Notes under the pieces: generated by a model
The model's database searches: none
What the model was told of the DNA's origin: nothing
What the model saw: the letters and a program-made list of their open reading frames with translations, nothing else
In this document: positions 11,661 to 21,479 of the stretch, piece by piece
Layout: every line of letters begins with the position of its first letter
How positions within the stretch are numbered: position 1 is the stretch's first letter
Source: Azoarcus sp.
Lineage (GTDB): Bacteria; Pseudomonadota; Gammaproteobacteria; Burkholderiales; Rhodocyclaceae
Direction of reading: 5' to 3'
Length of the DNA stretch: 64,000 bases
Assembly (NCBI GenBank): GCA_031268195.1
Contig: JAIRXQ010000006.1
Location: 1-64,000 of the forward strand
Translations under genes and position numbers: made by a program

Positions 11661-12227
11661 ATGGATACCGTCTCGGCCAATCTCACGCACCACTTCCTGA
11701 TCGCCATGCCCTGCATGTTCGATCCGCATTTCGCGCGCTCGCTCACCTACATTGCCGAACACAATGAACAGGGCGCGCTGGGTGTGATCGTCAACCGCCC
11801 GCTCGACATGACGCTGGGCACCTTGTTCGAGCGCGTGGAACTCGGCCTTGAATCTTCGGGTTTCGACGAACAACCCGTGTATTTCGGCGGCCCGGTACAG
11901 ACGGATCGCGGCTTCGTCCTGCACCGTCCAAGCGGCGAGTGGCATTCCACCTTGCGGGTCAACGACGAAGTGGGACTCACCAGCAGCCGCGACATCCTGC
12001 AAGCCATCGGCAGCAAGGGCGAACCGCATGAAGTGCTGGTCAGCCTCGGCTTCTCCGCCTGGGCAGCGGGACAACTCGAACAGGAACTGGCCGACAACGC
12101 CTGGCTCACCATTCCCGCCGACATGTCCATCGTTTTTGGCGTCCCACCCGAACAACGCCTGAGCGCCGCACTGCAAAAGCTCGGCATCGATCTCACCCAG
12201 TTGAGCGAGGTCGCCGGGCATGCCTGA
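11661..12227 (+). CDS. yqgE: UPF0301/AlgH family protein YqgE
   Basis: A 188-residue protein of the YqgE/AlgH family, whose biochemical role is unsettled. Diagnostic stretches are [36 protein letters not shown] and [14 protein letters not shown]. The family usually begins [15 protein letters not shown], so I prefer ATG 11661 over the in-frame ATG at 11652. Its 3' end overlaps the start of ruvX by 8 bases, a pairing conserved in many proteobacteria. Confidence 0.9.
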   Translation: MDTVSANLTHHFLIAMPCMFDPHFARSLTYIAEHNEQGALGVIVNRPLDMTLGTLFERVELGLESSGFDEQPVYFGGPVQTDRGFVLHRPSGEWHSTLRVNDEVGLTSSRDILQAIGSKGEPHEVLVSLGFSAWAAGQLEQELADNAWLTIPADMSIVFGVPPEQRLSAALQKLGIDLTQLSEVAGHA

Positions 12228-12705
12228 CGGCGCGCCCGCGCCCGCCCCTGCCCCCTCCTCCCTGCCAAAACGCGGCTGTATCCTTGGTTTCGATTTCGGT
12301 CTGGCCCGCATCGGCGTCGCGACCGGCGAACTCGAAACCGGGCTTGCCAGCCCGCTCACCATCATCGCGGCGCAGAGCCGCGACTTGCGCTTTGCGGCCA
12401 TCGCGCGTCTGATTGCGCAATGGCATCCGGTGGCGCTCGTGGTCGGACTGCCGCGCCCGTTGGACGGCGAAGGCGCGCATGAATTCGAGCCCGATTGCCG
12501 CCGCTTCGCCAATCGCCTGCATGGCCGCTTCGGCCTGCCGGTGATTTTTGGAGACGAACGCCTCAGCTCGGTGGAGGCCGAGCGCAGCCTGCGCGCGGCA
12601 GGCATGCGACGCTGGCAAACGCGCAAAGACAAGCTCGATGCCGTCGCGGCACAATTCATCCTGCAACACTTTCTGGACTCGATTCGCCATGCCACAACTT
12701 CCTGA
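12220..12705 (+). CDS. ruvX: Putative pre-16S rRNA nuclease YqgF (RuvX)
   Basis: A 161-residue RNase H-fold protein. The first acidic strand is [14 protein letters not shown], followed by [10 protein letters not shown] and the conserved [12 protein letters not shown] stretch, and the last motif [16 protein letters not shown] contains the C-terminal aspartate. The YqgF family is implicated in maturation of the 16S rRNA 5' end and was earlier proposed to be a Holliday-junction resolvase. It overlaps yqgE by 8 bases and pyrR by 17, which indicates translational coupling. Confidence 0.92.
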   Translation: MPDGAPAPAPAPSSLPKRGCILGFDFGLARIGVATGELETGLASPLTIIAAQSRDLRFAAIARLIAQWHPVALVVGLPRPLDGEGAHEFEPDCRRFANRLHGRFGLPVIFGDERLSSVEAERSLRAAGMRRWQTRKDKLDAVAAQFILQHFLDSIRHATTS

Positions 12706-13192
12706 TGCTGAAACGCTCTGCCGCCAACTCGCCGAGCAAATACGCCCCTGCCTCAAGCCCAACACGGTGCTGATCGGCATTCGCACGGGCGGTGAATGGC
12801 TGGCCCGCCGCCTGCACGCGCTGCTCGGCATCGAGGAGCCGCCGGGGGCCATCGACATTTCGTTCTACCGCGACGATTACGGCGCGAAAGGCTTGCACGC
12901 CAGCCCACAGCGCACGCACATCCCGTTTTCCATCGAGGAAGCGCCGGTGATCCTCGTCGACGATGTGCTCTATACAGGCCGCACCACCCGCGCCGCCCTG
13001 AACGAGATCTTCGATTTCGGCCGTCCGGCGAGCGTCGAGCTGGCGGTGCTCGTCGATCGCGGCGGGCGCGAACTGCCCGTCGCCGCCCGCTACTGCGCCC
13101 ACATCCTGCCCGAGCCGCTACCCGCCTCACAAAATCTGCAACTGGAGGAGACGGAAGACGGTAATTTGACTCTGAGGTTGATCGATGCGTAA
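12689..13192 (+). CDS. pyrR: Bifunctional pyr operon regulator / uracil phosphoribosyltransferase PyrR
   Basis: A 167-residue type I phosphoribosyltransferase. The PRPP-binding loop is [18 protein letters not shown], and the family signature SFYRDDYG is present. PyrR either regulates pyrimidine genes by binding mRNA or acts as a UPRTase. In betaproteobacteria the regulatory mode is less clear, and I see no obvious PyrR-binding attenuator upstream. ATG 12689 lies inside the ruvX 3' end, and the stop overlaps the pyrB start by 8 bases. Confidence 0.92.
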   Translation: MPQLPDAETLCRQLAEQIRPCLKPNTVLIGIRTGGEWLARRLHALLGIEEPPGAIDISFYRDDYGAKGLHASPQRTHIPFSIEEAPVILVDDVLYTGRTTRAALNEIFDFGRPASVELAVLVDRGGRELPVAARYCAHILPEPLPASQNLQLEETEDGNLTLRLIDA

Positions 13193-14144
13193 TCCACAGC
13201 TCAACAAAAACGGTGAGCTACAGCACCTGCTCACCCTGGATGGCCTGCCCCGCGACGTGATCGTCAGCATCCTCGACCATGCCGCGCCTTTCACCGAGGT
13301 GGCCGAACGCGAGGTGAAAAAACTGCCCCTGCTGCGCGGCAAGAGCATCTTCAACCTCTTTTTCGAGAACTCCACCCGCACCCGCACCACTTTCGAGATC
13401 GCGGCCAAACGTCTGTCCGCCGACGTGGTCAATCTCAACGTGTCGACCAGTTCCACCGCCAAGGGCGAAAGCCTGCTGGACACCATCGACAATCTCTGCG
13501 CGATGCACGCGGACATGTTCGTGGTGCGCCACGCCGCCAGCGGCGCGCCGGTGCTGATCGCCAAACACCTGCAAGCGGCGGGACGCGACCACATCCACGT
13601 GGTCAACGCCGGCGACGGGCGGCATGCCCACCCGACGCAGGGCCTGCTCGACATGTACACGATCCGCCACTACAAGCACGATTTCACCCAACTCACCGTC
13701 GCCATCGTCGGCGACGTGCTGCATTCGCGTGTGGCGCGTTCCCAGATCGCCGCGCTCAACACGCTCGGTGTGCCCGAGCTGCGCGTGATCGCCCCCAAAA
13801 CCTTGCTGCCCGCCGAGATCGAAAAACTGGGCATCCGCGTCTTTCACGACATGAGCGAAGGCTTGAAGGACGTAGACGTAGTGATGATGCTGCGCCTGCA
13901 AAATGAGCGCATGAGCGGCGCGCTGCTGCCGACGCCACAGGAGTACTACAAGGTGTGGGGCCTGACGGAAGAAAAACTCGCGCTCGCCAAATCCGACGCC
14001 ATCGTCATGCACCCGGGGCCGATGAACCGGGGCGTCGAAATCGACTCCGCCGTTGCAGACGGCTCGCAGGCGGTGATCCTGCCGCAAGTCACCTTCGGCA
14101 TCGCCGTACGCATGGCCGTGATGAGCATGCTGGCCGGTCAATGA
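13185..14144 (+). CDS. pyrB: Aspartate carbamoyltransferase catalytic subunit
   Basis: PyrB condenses carbamoyl phosphate and aspartate in de novo pyrimidine synthesis. The 319-residue protein has the carbamoyl-phosphate loop [24 protein letters not shown], the HPTQGLLD segment and a C-terminal [14 protein letters not shown] loop. These match the class A ATCase catalytic chain, which forms a dodecamer with a dihydroorotase-like partner. That partner gene follows immediately (ATGA overlap possible at 14141). No pyrI regulatory-chain gene is present. Confidence 0.96.
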   Translation: MRNPQLNKNGELQHLLTLDGLPRDVIVSILDHAAPFTEVAEREVKKLPLLRGKSIFNLFFENSTRTRTTFEIAAKRLSADVVNLNVSTSSTAKGESLLDTIDNLCAMHADMFVVRHAASGAPVLIAKHLQAAGRDHIHVVNAGDGRHAHPTQGLLDMYTIRHYKHDFTQLTVAIVGDVLHSRVARSQIAALNTLGVPELRVIAPKTLLPAEIEKLGIRVFHDMSEGLKDVDVVMMLRLQNERMSGALLPTPQEYYKVWGLTEEKLALAKSDAIVMHPGPMNRGVEIDSAVADGSQAVILPQVTFGIAVRMAVMSMLAGQ

Positions 14145-14158
14145 GGGAGCTGGAAACG

Positions 14159-15439
14159 ATGAAAATCCGCATAGCCAATGGCCGGGTCGTCGATCCCGCC
14201 CATCAGTCCGACAGCGTTCGGGACGTCTTCATTGCCGAGGGCAAGATTGCCGCGCTCGGCGACGCACCTGCCGGTTTCACGCCCGATCGCACCCTCGAAG
14301 CCAGAGGGCTGATCGTCGCCCCCGGCCTGATCGACCTCGCCGCGCGTCTGCGCGAGCCGGGGTTCGAGTACCGCGCCACGCTCGAATCCGAGATGGAAGC
14401 GGCGATGGCGGGCGGCGTCACCTCCGTGGCGATTCCGCCTGACACCGATCCCGCCCTCGACGAACCGGGCCTGGTCGAAATGCTCTGCTACCGCGCCGAG
14501 AAGCTCAACCGCGCCCACATCTACCCGATTGGAGCGCTCACCATCGGGCTGAAAGGCGAGCGCCTCTCGGAGATGGCCGAACTGCTCGAAGCCGGATGCT
14601 TCGCCTTCTCGCAGGCAAACGAACCCATCGTCGATACGCTGGTACTGATGCGCGCCATGCAATACGCCGCCACCTTCGGTTTTCGCGTCTGGCTGCAACC
14701 GATTGCGCCCTTCCTGACGCGTGGCGGTTTCGCCCACAGCGGTGAAGTCGCCAGCCGCCTCGGCCTGCCCGGCATCCCGGTCGCCGCCGAAACGGTGGCG
14801 ATTTTCACCTACCTGCAACTCGCGAAAGTGACCGGCGTGAAGCTGCACGTCACGCGCCTGTCCAGCGCCGAGGGGCTTTCCCTGATCGAGCAGGCGCGCG
14901 CACGTTACGGCATCGACGTCACCTGCGATGTGTCGATCAACCATCTGCACCTGTGCGACGCCGACATCGGCTATTTCGACACCCATTGCCACCTGATCCC
15001 GCCGCTGCGCGCACAGTCCGACCGCGACGCCCTTTCAGCAGCGCTGGCCGACGGCCGCATCGATGCCCTGTGCTCCGACCACACTCCCGTCGATGACGAT
15101 CACAAGCTAAAGCCGTTCAGCGAATCCGAACCCGGCGCAACCGGCCTGGAGCTCCTGTTGCCGCTCACCCTGAAATGGGCCGAGGACAAAAAGCTTCCAC
15201 TCACCACGGCACTGGCCCGCGTCACCTCCGATGCCGCCAAGCTGGCGGGCATCACCCGCGCCGGGCACCTCGCCCCCGGCGCACGCGCCGACGTGTGCGT
15301 GTTCGACCCAGACGCCCGTTCATGCGTCAGCCGCGAAAGCCTCAAGAGCCAGGGCAAGAACACGCCCTTCCTCGGCCAAACGCTGCCGGGAGTGGTACGT
15401 TACACGCTGGTGGAAGGGCGGTTGATGTTCGAGCGGTAA
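14159..15439 (+). CDS. pyrX: Dihydroorotase-like, probably non-catalytic PyrC' (PyrX)
   Basis: A 426-residue amidohydrolase-fold protein aligned along its whole length with type I dihydroorotase. The metal-binding Asp-x-His-x-His signature, expected before LREPG, is instead DLAAR (residues 59-63), so both histidines are gone. A later metal histidine also appears replaced (LHVTRLSS where LHVxHxS is usual). Such inactive homologues serve as structural partners of PyrB in class A aspartate transcarbamoylase. The start is ATG 14159 preceded by AGGGAG. An upstream ATG at 14141 overlapping the pyrB stop would add six residues. An active pyrC must lie elsewhere. Confidence 0.88.
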   Translation: MKIRIANGRVVDPAHQSDSVRDVFIAEGKIAALGDAPAGFTPDRTLEARGLIVAPGLIDLAARLREPGFEYRATLESEMEAAMAGGVTSVAIPPDTDPALDEPGLVEMLCYRAEKLNRAHIYPIGALTIGLKGERLSEMAELLEAGCFAFSQANEPIVDTLVLMRAMQYAATFGFRVWLQPIAPFLTRGGFAHSGEVASRLGLPGIPVAAETVAIFTYLQLAKVTGVKLHVTRLSSAEGLSLIEQARARYGIDVTCDVSINHLHLCDADIGYFDTHCHLIPPLRAQSDRDALSAALADGRIDALCSDHTPVDDDHKLKPFSESEPGATGLELLLPLTLKWAEDKKLPLTTALARVTSDAAKLAGITRAGHLAPGARADVCVFDPDARSCVSRESLKSQGKNTPFLGQTLPGVVRYTLVEGRLMFER

Positions 15440-15704
15440 TTATTAACACGGCCCGATATATTTTGACATATATTATGATTTTGTCATGGAAAAGCCTGCA
15501 CGGATTCAGTCTTATTTTAGCCACGGAAAAATCCGGTACGCTGCAGGAAAAATGAGAATGTCAAAAATTTTTGGGCCGGATTAATATCATGCGGGTTCTG
15601 CGTGCTCACAAACAAGGCGTTGCCGAAAACGATCACGCAAGCACGCGCCACATACGTGGTTATCATTGCTTCGCCGACACAACGAAACTCCGGTGCCACT
15701 ATTC

Positions 15705-17687
15705 ATGTTCAAACGCCTTCTTTCAGCCCTGACCGGCAAGAAAAACGACACTGCCGCAACGGCCTCGCCGAGATCCATTGAATCAACTGGGCCGCAACCG
15801 GCGACGGAAGATCTGATCACGGTCTATGACGCCTATGGCAGGGAGTTGAAGATCACGCGCCATGAATGGCGCGAGAACATGTTGCGGCCCAACCTGCAAA
15901 AGAAGTGGGATACCCCTGACGAGCTTTACACGATGATCGTGTCTGCATTGAGCGATGGTTTTGCTGCCGATCTGCTGCCGGCAGCAGCGCGCCTGGTCGA
16001 CATTGATCCGATGCCAGAGCGCAGCCACACGATCCACGGCATCGTACTGATGGAGAACGGCCAACTCAGTGCTGCCGAGGCCACCTTACGCGAAGGCATG
16101 CGCAAGGCGGGTGAAACCGGAACATTGCTTACAAACCTTGCCAAAGTTTCTTCTCATCGTGGCGACCAGGCACAGGCAGACGCAATCCTTTGGCAGGCCG
16201 TGCAAGCCGATCCGAATCAGGACAATGGTTTGCTGTGGTGGGCAGCAATCGAGCAGGAGCGCCGCGGAGAGGCGGGCTATCTTCAGGCGTTGCAGACGGC
16301 AGCCGCACTGCCTGGCAGTTGGCGCGCGAAATTGTGGTTGGCACGCCATCATCTGGAACATGCCCAACCCGAGGCCGCGCGCGCCCTCTACGCCGAAGTG
16401 TTGTCCAGTGGCCTCTACGATCAAAGCGCGTTGATGATGATTTCCGGTGATCTGGGCAACAACGGCCAGATTCCGCTGATCCTTGAATTGATTGCTCCCA
16501 TCTACGACGAGCACAAGCACGATCCGATGGCTGGCCTGAACCTGCTGCGCGCTTGCCACCAGTTGGGCAAGGTGGACGAAGGCGAAGCATTGCTTGGCCG
16601 CATGTACGCGTTGGGGATCATGCCAATCAAGCAGCAGCTCGATGAGTTTGCACAGGCCTTCCAGGCAATGCGACAGCAAACCGCGCAAGGCACGCCGATC
16701 GACCCTGACAACCTGCAGGTTGACACGATTGCATTGAGCCAGCCGATCTGGCACTACGGCCTGCGAAACGCCGACTGGTTCTTTGCGCAGAAGCCACAGG
16801 GTGCGTTGGAGGTGGGCTTCTTCGCGCTGTCAAAAATCACGGATGGTACGGAGCATGCCGAATCTCAACGTGAAGACGATCTGGGACGCTTTTCCCGTGC
16901 CATTGCGCTGTATCTGGCCGAAGCAGCGCACTACTGGAGCGACTATGCCGCGAGCTGTTACAGCCTGATCGTGAAAGGCGGCGGCCCGGTCGTGGCAGGA
17001 GGCGAGTCCGACGGCAATGCGCTCTTTGACATTGTGCCGCCTGACATGAAGTACTTCGTGACCGGCGAAATCGGCTGCTCAGGTGAAGGCGATGCCATCC
17101 AATGGCGGATATCCCTTAGCCTATGGGATTGCACCACACGCGGCAAACAAGCCAGCGAAAGCGGCACGGCCATCCAGTCAGAACTTGGCGCCTTGGTTCT
17201 TACGCTGGAGAAACGCCTGCTTGCCCGGATCGGCCAGACGCGCGAACAGCCGCTGGATGCCTTCTATCAGCGTCCAAACGCCGAAGCCATGACGGTATAC
17301 CTCACGCAACTGGGCCAATCGTTCATGCTGACGCTGCTTGCCAACGAACACATGCCGAAGTCAGCGATGTGGGGTGAGCGCGCCATGCTCGACTGGCCAC
17401 TCAACATGGCGCTGCACTGGCCCACGGTTGAAGTGCCGAAGCTGATGTATATCTCAGGTCTTGGCAAAGCACTTGACTATCGATCCGACGTGCTGCCCGA
17501 ATACAAGGAACGTAGCCTTCAGTTGCTTCGAGAAGCGAATCAGGCGAACAGCCCCGTTGGTCGCCTGGCGCCGCTCGTGTGGAAAATGTTTGGCATGCAA
17601 GACGAGTTGCAGGCACATATCAAGCAGCTTCCTGCCGATGCAGACCCTGCGTACACCGATTGGCTGGACAGAGTGACGAAAGAGTGA
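15705..17687 (+). CDS. Large tetratricopeptide-repeat protein of unknown function
   Basis: A 660-residue protein with no signal peptide. After a charged N-terminus and the conserved-looking DAYGRELKITRHEWREN segment, residues of about 75-320 are TPR-like helical repeats (LPAAARLVDIDPMPERSHTIHGIVLMENGQ and similar). The C-terminal half is probably a separate globular domain. The upstream 265 bases are AT-rich and base use is less GC-biased than in the pyr operon, suggesting insertion into an otherwise conserved neighbourhood. I recognise it only as a widespread TPR family without known role. ATG 15705 is preferred over 15666, which starts in a poorly coding-like stretch. Confidence 0.75.
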   Translation: MFKRLLSALTGKKNDTAATASPRSIESTGPQPATEDLITVYDAYGRELKITRHEWRENMLRPNLQKKWDTPDELYTMIVSALSDGFAADLLPAAARLVDIDPMPERSHTIHGIVLMENGQLSAAEATLREGMRKAGETGTLLTNLAKVSSHRGDQAQADAILWQAVQADPNQDNGLLWWAAIEQERRGEAGYLQALQTAAALPGSWRAKLWLARHHLEHAQPEAARALYAEVLSSGLYDQSALMMISGDLGNNGQIPLILELIAPIYDEHKHDPMAGLNLLRACHQLGKVDEGEALLGRMYALGIMPIKQQLDEFAQAFQAMRQQTAQGTPIDPDNLQVDTIALSQPIWHYGLRNADWFFAQKPQGALEVGFFALSKITDGTEHAESQREDDLGRFSRAIALYLAEAAHYWSDYAASCYSLIVKGGGPVVAGGESDGNALFDIVPPDMKYFVTGEIGCSGEGDAIQWRISLSLWDCTTRGKQASESGTAIQSELGALVLTLEKRLLARIGQTREQPLDAFYQRPNAEAMTVYLTQLGQSFMLTLLANEHMPKSAMWGERAMLDWPLNMALHWPTVEVPKLMYISGLGKALDYRSDVLPEYKERSLQLLREANQANSPVGRLAPLVWKMFGMQDELQAHIKQLPADADPAYTDWLDRVTKE

Positions 17688-17860
17688 GGCACGCCGATTA
17701 CCAACAGCGGCGCAGCAGCGGTGAGTTGCGCCAGCGCGTGCGCGGCGTCTACGAGATTCCCGGTCGCGACTACGGCGACAATCCCACGCAGCGCGTGCGC
17801 GTCGTCTCCGAGCGCGACTGGATCGTGACCCTGGACATCAGCGCTATTCCGCCGCCAGCG
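17684..17860 (+). pseudogene. Possible gene remnant behind the TPR gene
   Basis: A GTG at 17684 overlaps the TPR stop codon. The following roughly 55 codons read like real protein (including RQRVRGVYEIPGRDYG and QRVRVVSERDWIVTLDI), then become proline-rich and run antisense into yggU. The frame stays open to 18220 only because of the overlapping antisense gene. I interpret it as the 3' or 5' piece of a decayed gene, but the family is not recognised and a short genuine ORF cannot be excluded. Confidence 0.35.
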
Positions 17861-18158
17861 CCGCGCGCAGACGTTCCAGGCGGCCCTCCCCCGCCGCGAT
17901 GCGTACCCGCTTGGCGCGGGAGCTCTCGCCGCTCACCAGCACGATCGCCGATTTCGGCGCTTTACAGAGCTCGGCAAGGAACGCGCACAGCGCGGCGTTG
18001 GCCTTGCCGTCGACAGGCGGCGCAGCAAGGCGCAGTTTGGCGGCTTCGCCGTGCAGCCCCGCGAAGCCGGTGCGTTTCGCGCCCGGCTGGACGTGCAGGG
18101 TCAGCAGCAGGCTGCCGTCCGCCGCTTGCTGGAGCCAATCGGACACGACAGCGTTCAA
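17844..18158 (-). CDS. yggU: UPF0235 (DUF167) family protein YggU
   Basis: A 104-residue small protein with the DUF167 signature: HVQPGAKRTGFAG near the N-terminus, LAAPPVDGKANAAL in the middle and VLVSGESSRAKRVRI toward the end. Function is unknown. Its start overlaps the yggT 3' end by a few bases, forming yggS-proC-yggT-yggU in order on the minus strand. Confidence 0.9.
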   Translation of the reverse strand: MNAVVSDWLQQAADGSLLLTLHVQPGAKRTGFAGLHGEAAKLRLAAPPVDGKANAALCAFLAELCKAPKSAIVLVSGESSRAKRVRIAAGEGRLERLRAALAAE

Positions 18159-18697
18159 AGCGACACGCGAGACAATGCCATCAGAATGACCTGCAAGACC
18201 AGCAACAGCACGAGCGGTGAAAAATCAACACCGCCGAGCGGCGGGATGATGCGGCGAAAAGGCGTGATGAACGGGCGCATCAGCCCGTTGACCACTGCCG
18301 CGGCCGGAGCGTGCGGCGCAACCCACGACAGCACCACCGCCACGATGACGATCCCCATGATCAGATAAACCGCCAGTTGCGCCAGCTTGAGCAACGCATA
18401 CAGCGGCACGGCGGCAAGCAGCGAACTGGCCGGAGCACCGAGCAGTACCAGCACGAGGCCGAGATTGAGCATCTGTGCGACCCACGCCGCCAACAGGGTC
18501 GCCAGATCCAGCCCGAACAGACCGGGAATGAAGCGGCGCAAGGGCCGTACGACCCAATCCGTGGTGGCGAGCACGAATTGCCCGCCCGGGTTGCGGAAAG
18601 AAACCCGCGCCCATTGCATGAAAAACCGCGCCAGCAGTGTCAGGGCAATCAACCCGAACACCGTGTTGATGATGAGACGCAAGATGTCGACGAGCAT
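18155..18697 (-). CDS. yggT: YggT family integral membrane protein
   Basis: A 180-residue membrane protein with two YggT repeats, each with hydrophobic segments and a conserved RP motif: WVVRPLRRFIPG in the first half and LMRPFITPFRRIIPPLGGVD in the second. YggT proteins are linked to osmotic tolerance or cell division and Fts-associated functions in other organisms, without a defined activity. I start at ATG 18697. The longer open frame upstream overlaps proC and is not coding-like. Confidence 0.9.
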   Translation of the reverse strand: MLVDILRLIINTVFGLIALTLLARFFMQWARVSFRNPGGQFVLATTDWVVRPLRRFIPGLFGLDLATLLAAWVAQMLNLGLVLVLLGAPASSLLAAVPLYALLKLAQLAVYLIMGIVIVAVVLSWVAPHAPAAAVVNGLMRPFITPFRRIIPPLGGVDFSPLVLLLVLQVILMALSRVSL

Positions 18698-18726
18698 GAC
18701 GTTTCTTCCTTGTAAGCATCGGGATG

Positions 18727-19551
18727 TCAGTCTTTGCCGAGCTGATCGCCCAGCTCGCGGCTGCGCGCGGCCGCCGCTTCCACCGCTTTGACGACGGCAT
18801 CGTGCCAGCCGCGCGCCGCCAGTTGCGCGAGCGCGGCGGCGGTGGTGCCCCCTTTGGAGGTGACTTTTTCGCGCAGCACGGCGGGCGAATCGTCCGAGGC
18901 AGCGGCGAGTTTCGCGGCACCCAGTACGGTGGCGAGCGCGAGTTTGCGGGCGCTGGCAACCTCGAACCCCTGCGCGCGCCCCGCTGCTTCCAGCGCCTCG
19001 ATGAAGTGGAAGACGTAAGCGGGACCGCTGCCGGAGATGCCGGTGACGGCATCCAGCCTGCTTTCGTCCTCCACCCACACCGTCTCGCCGACGGCGGCAA
19101 GGATGCGCACGGCAAGTTCGCGCCCGGCGGCATCGACGGCGGGCGCGGCAAACATGCCGGCGACGCCCGCGCCGATCAGCGCCGGGGTGTTGGGCATGCA
19201 GCGCACCAGGCGTTCATAGGGCGCGCCGTTGCCGCCGAGCCAGCGGCCGATGTCGGCCAGCCGCAACCCGGCGGCGATGGAGATGACCAATGCGCCGCGC
19301 AACGCGCCGGCGAACGGTGCGAGCGCCGCTTTCATCTGCTGCGGCTTCACCGCCAGCAGCAACACGTCGCAGCCGAACACGGCGGCATCGGGCGCAGCGA
19401 GCGTTTGTACGCCCAATGTCGCTTGCAGGCGATCACGGATGGCAGCATCCAGCTCCACGACAAGAATGTCGGCGGGTGCAAAGCCGCGCTCCACCATGCC
19501 GCCGATCAAGGCGGCTGCCATGTTGCCACCGCCCAAAAAAGCAATCTTCAT
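18727..19551 (-). CDS. proC: Pyrroline-5-carboxylate reductase
   Basis: ProC reduces pyrroline-5-carboxylate to proline with NAD(P)H, the last step of proline synthesis. The 274-residue product begins MKIAFLGGGNMAAALIGG (Rossmann loop) and carries the C-terminal domain signature from SGSGPAYVFHFIEALEAA on, with TVLGAAKLAA and VTSKGGTTAAAL. ATG 19551 is chosen because it places the dinucleotide loop at the terminus. An in-frame ATG at 19575 adds eight residues. Confidence 0.95.
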   Translation of the reverse strand: MKIAFLGGGNMAAALIGGMVERGFAPADILVVELDAAIRDRLQATLGVQTLAAPDAAVFGCDVLLLAVKPQQMKAALAPFAGALRGALVISIAAGLRLADIGRWLGGNGAPYERLVRCMPNTPALIGAGVAGMFAAPAVDAAGRELAVRILAAVGETVWVEDESRLDAVTGISGSGPAYVFHFIEALEAAGRAQGFEVASARKLALATVLGAAKLAAASDDSPAVLREKVTSKGGTTAAALAQLAARGWHDAVVKAVEAAAARSRELGDQLGKD

Positions 19552-19581
19552 GCACGCCGTTCCTTTCGTGTTCAAAAAAAT

Positions 19582-20289
19582 TCACCCTGTTGCGGACGAT
19601 TCGTGCCGCTCGCCGAAGATGGCCGTGCCGACGCGCACGATGGTTGCGCCCTCCGCGATGGCCGCTTCAAGATCGTGCGACATGCCCATCGACAAGGTAT
19701 CGAGCGCCAGCCCCATGCCCACCAGATCGTCGCGCAACTGGCGCAGCACCGCGAAACGCTGCCGCAACAAGGAGGCATCCTCACTCGGTTCGGGGATACA
19801 CATCAAGCCACGCAAACGCAGGCGCGGCAAGACGGCGATCCGGCGAGCCAGCGCTGCGACCTCGTTCGGCGCAACGCCGCTCTTGCTCGCCTCGCCGCTC
19901 ACGTTGACTTGCAGGCAAACCTGCAAGGGCGGCTGGCCGTCGCCGCGCTGCGCCGAAAGGCGCTCCGCGATCTTCAGGCGATCGACGCTGTGCGCCCAGT
20001 CGAAAAGCGCAGCCACGATGCGCGTCTTGTTGCCCTGCAAGGGGCCGATGAAATGCCATTCCGGAGCGGGGTCCAATGCCGCGAGCGCGGCGATCTTCTC
20101 CGCCGCTTCCTGCACGTAGTTCTCGCCAAAAGCACGTTGCCCGGCACGATACGCCTCGCGCACGGCATCGGTGGGCCACGTTTTGCTGACCGCCAAGAGC
20201 TTCACCGCCCCCGGATCGCCTCCGGCAGCGCGGGCGGCGGCGGCGATGCGCGCGGCAACGGCCTGCAAGTTGGTACTAATTGACGGCAT
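19582..20289 (-). CDS. yggS: PLP homeostasis protein YggS/PROSC family
   Basis: A 235-residue alanine-racemase-fold protein that binds pyridoxal phosphate and maintains vitamin B6 and amino-acid balance. The PLP lysine is in LLAVSKTWP. The GENYVQE and WHFIGPLQGNK segments and the late LSMGMSHDLEAAIAEGAT motif are diagnostic. It is divergent from pilT, with about 104 bases between starts, and precedes proC by 30 bases. Confidence 0.95.
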   Translation of the reverse strand: MPSISTNLQAVAARIAAAARAAGGDPGAVKLLAVSKTWPTDAVREAYRAGQRAFGENYVQEAAEKIAALAALDPAPEWHFIGPLQGNKTRIVAALFDWAHSVDRLKIAERLSAQRGDGQPPLQVCLQVNVSGEASKSGVAPNEVAALARRIAVLPRLRLRGLMCIPEPSEDASLLRQRFAVLRQLRDDLVGMGLALDTLSMGMSHDLEAAIAEGATIVRVGTAIFGERHESSATG

Positions 20290-20393
20290 GACCCCGAAAT
20301 TTTTGCTATGAATGCGCGAACCGGCTGTTCAGCAAGCCGACGGAGTATACACCGGCATCTTCCGCGCCCCGCGCGACCTTTTCGAGCAACGAC

Positions 20394-21437
20394 ATGGACA
20401 TAACAGAACTGCTTGCATTCGCCGTCAAGAATCAGGCATCCGACCTTCACCTCTCCGCCGGGCTACCGCCGATGATCCGCGTCAGCGGCGACGTGCGCAA
20501 AATCAACCTGCCGCCGATGGAACACAAGGATGTACACGCGCTGGTCTACGACATCATGAATGATCGCCAGCGCAAGCAATACGAGGAAGTGCTGGAAGTC
20601 GACTTCTCATTCGCCATCCCCAATCTGGCCAGGTTTCGGGTCAACGCCTTCAATCAGGAGCGCGGCGCGGCGGTGGCCTTTCGCACCATTCCGAGCAAAG
20701 TGCTTTCGCTCGAATCGCTCAACTGTCCGAAGATTTTCTACGATATCGTCGATCAGCCGCGCGGCATCGTGCTTGTCACCGGCCCGACGGGTTCCGGCAA
20801 ATCCACCACGCTGGCGGCGATGATCGACCATGTCAACGACAACGCTTTCGCCCATATCCTCACCGTCGAAGACCCGATCGAATTCGTGCACGAACCGAAG
20901 CGCTGCCTCATCAACCAGCGCGAAGTGTTCCGCGACACGCTCTCCTTTAACAACGCCCTGCGCTCGGCGCTGCGCGAAGACCCGGACGTGATCCTCGTGG
21001 GCGAATTGCGCGATCTCGAAACGATCCGCCTCGCGCTCACCGCCGCCGAAACCGGCCACCTCGTATTCGGCACCCTGCACACCTCCTCCGCCGCCAAGAC
21101 GGTCGACCGGATCGTCGACGTCTTTCCCGCCGCCGAAAAGGAAATGGTGCGATCGATGCTCTCCGAATCCCTGCGCGCGGTGATCTCGCAAACGCTCTTG
21201 AAAACCAAGGACGATTCGGGCCGTGTCGCCGCACACGAAATCCTCATCGGCACGCCCGCCATCCGCAACCTGATCCGCGAAAACAAGGTGGCGCAGATGT
21301 ATTCCGCCATCCAGACCGGGCAAAACCACGGCATGCAGACACTCGACCAATGTTTGGCCGAGCTCGTGCGGCGCAACATCGTTGCCACCTCCGAGGCGCG
21401 GGCCTGCGCACAGAACAAAGACAACTTCGCCGCCTGA
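20394..21437 (+). CDS. pilT: Type IV pilus retraction ATPase PilT
   Basis: A 347-residue hexameric motor at the inner-membrane base of the pilus that drives retraction and twitching. The N-terminal PAS-like part begins MDITELLAFAVKNQASDLHL. Walker A GPTGSGKST is at 130-138, the Walker B region includes VILVGELRDLETI, His-box GHLVFGTLHT follows, and the retraction-specific AIRNLIRE motif is near residue 285. The pilU paralogue follows after 42 bases. Confidence 0.97.
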   Translation: MDITELLAFAVKNQASDLHLSAGLPPMIRVSGDVRKINLPPMEHKDVHALVYDIMNDRQRKQYEEVLEVDFSFAIPNLARFRVNAFNQERGAAVAFRTIPSKVLSLESLNCPKIFYDIVDQPRGIVLVTGPTGSGKSTTLAAMIDHVNDNAFAHILTVEDPIEFVHEPKRCLINQREVFRDTLSFNNALRSALREDPDVILVGELRDLETIRLALTAAETGHLVFGTLHTSSAAKTVDRIVDVFPAAEKEMVRSMLSESLRAVISQTLLKTKDDSGRVAAHEILIGTPAIRNLIRENKVAQMYSAIQTGQNHGMQTLDQCLAELVRRNIVATSEARACAQNKDNFAA

Positions 21438-21479
21438 GCCGGATCGCCGAGCGGCAGAAAAACATTTCGGGAAAAACTC

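Noticed and set aside
18724-20283. Plus-strand open frame opposite proC and yggS.
   Set aside because: Both minus-strand genes have full family signatures. The plus frame is a shadow.
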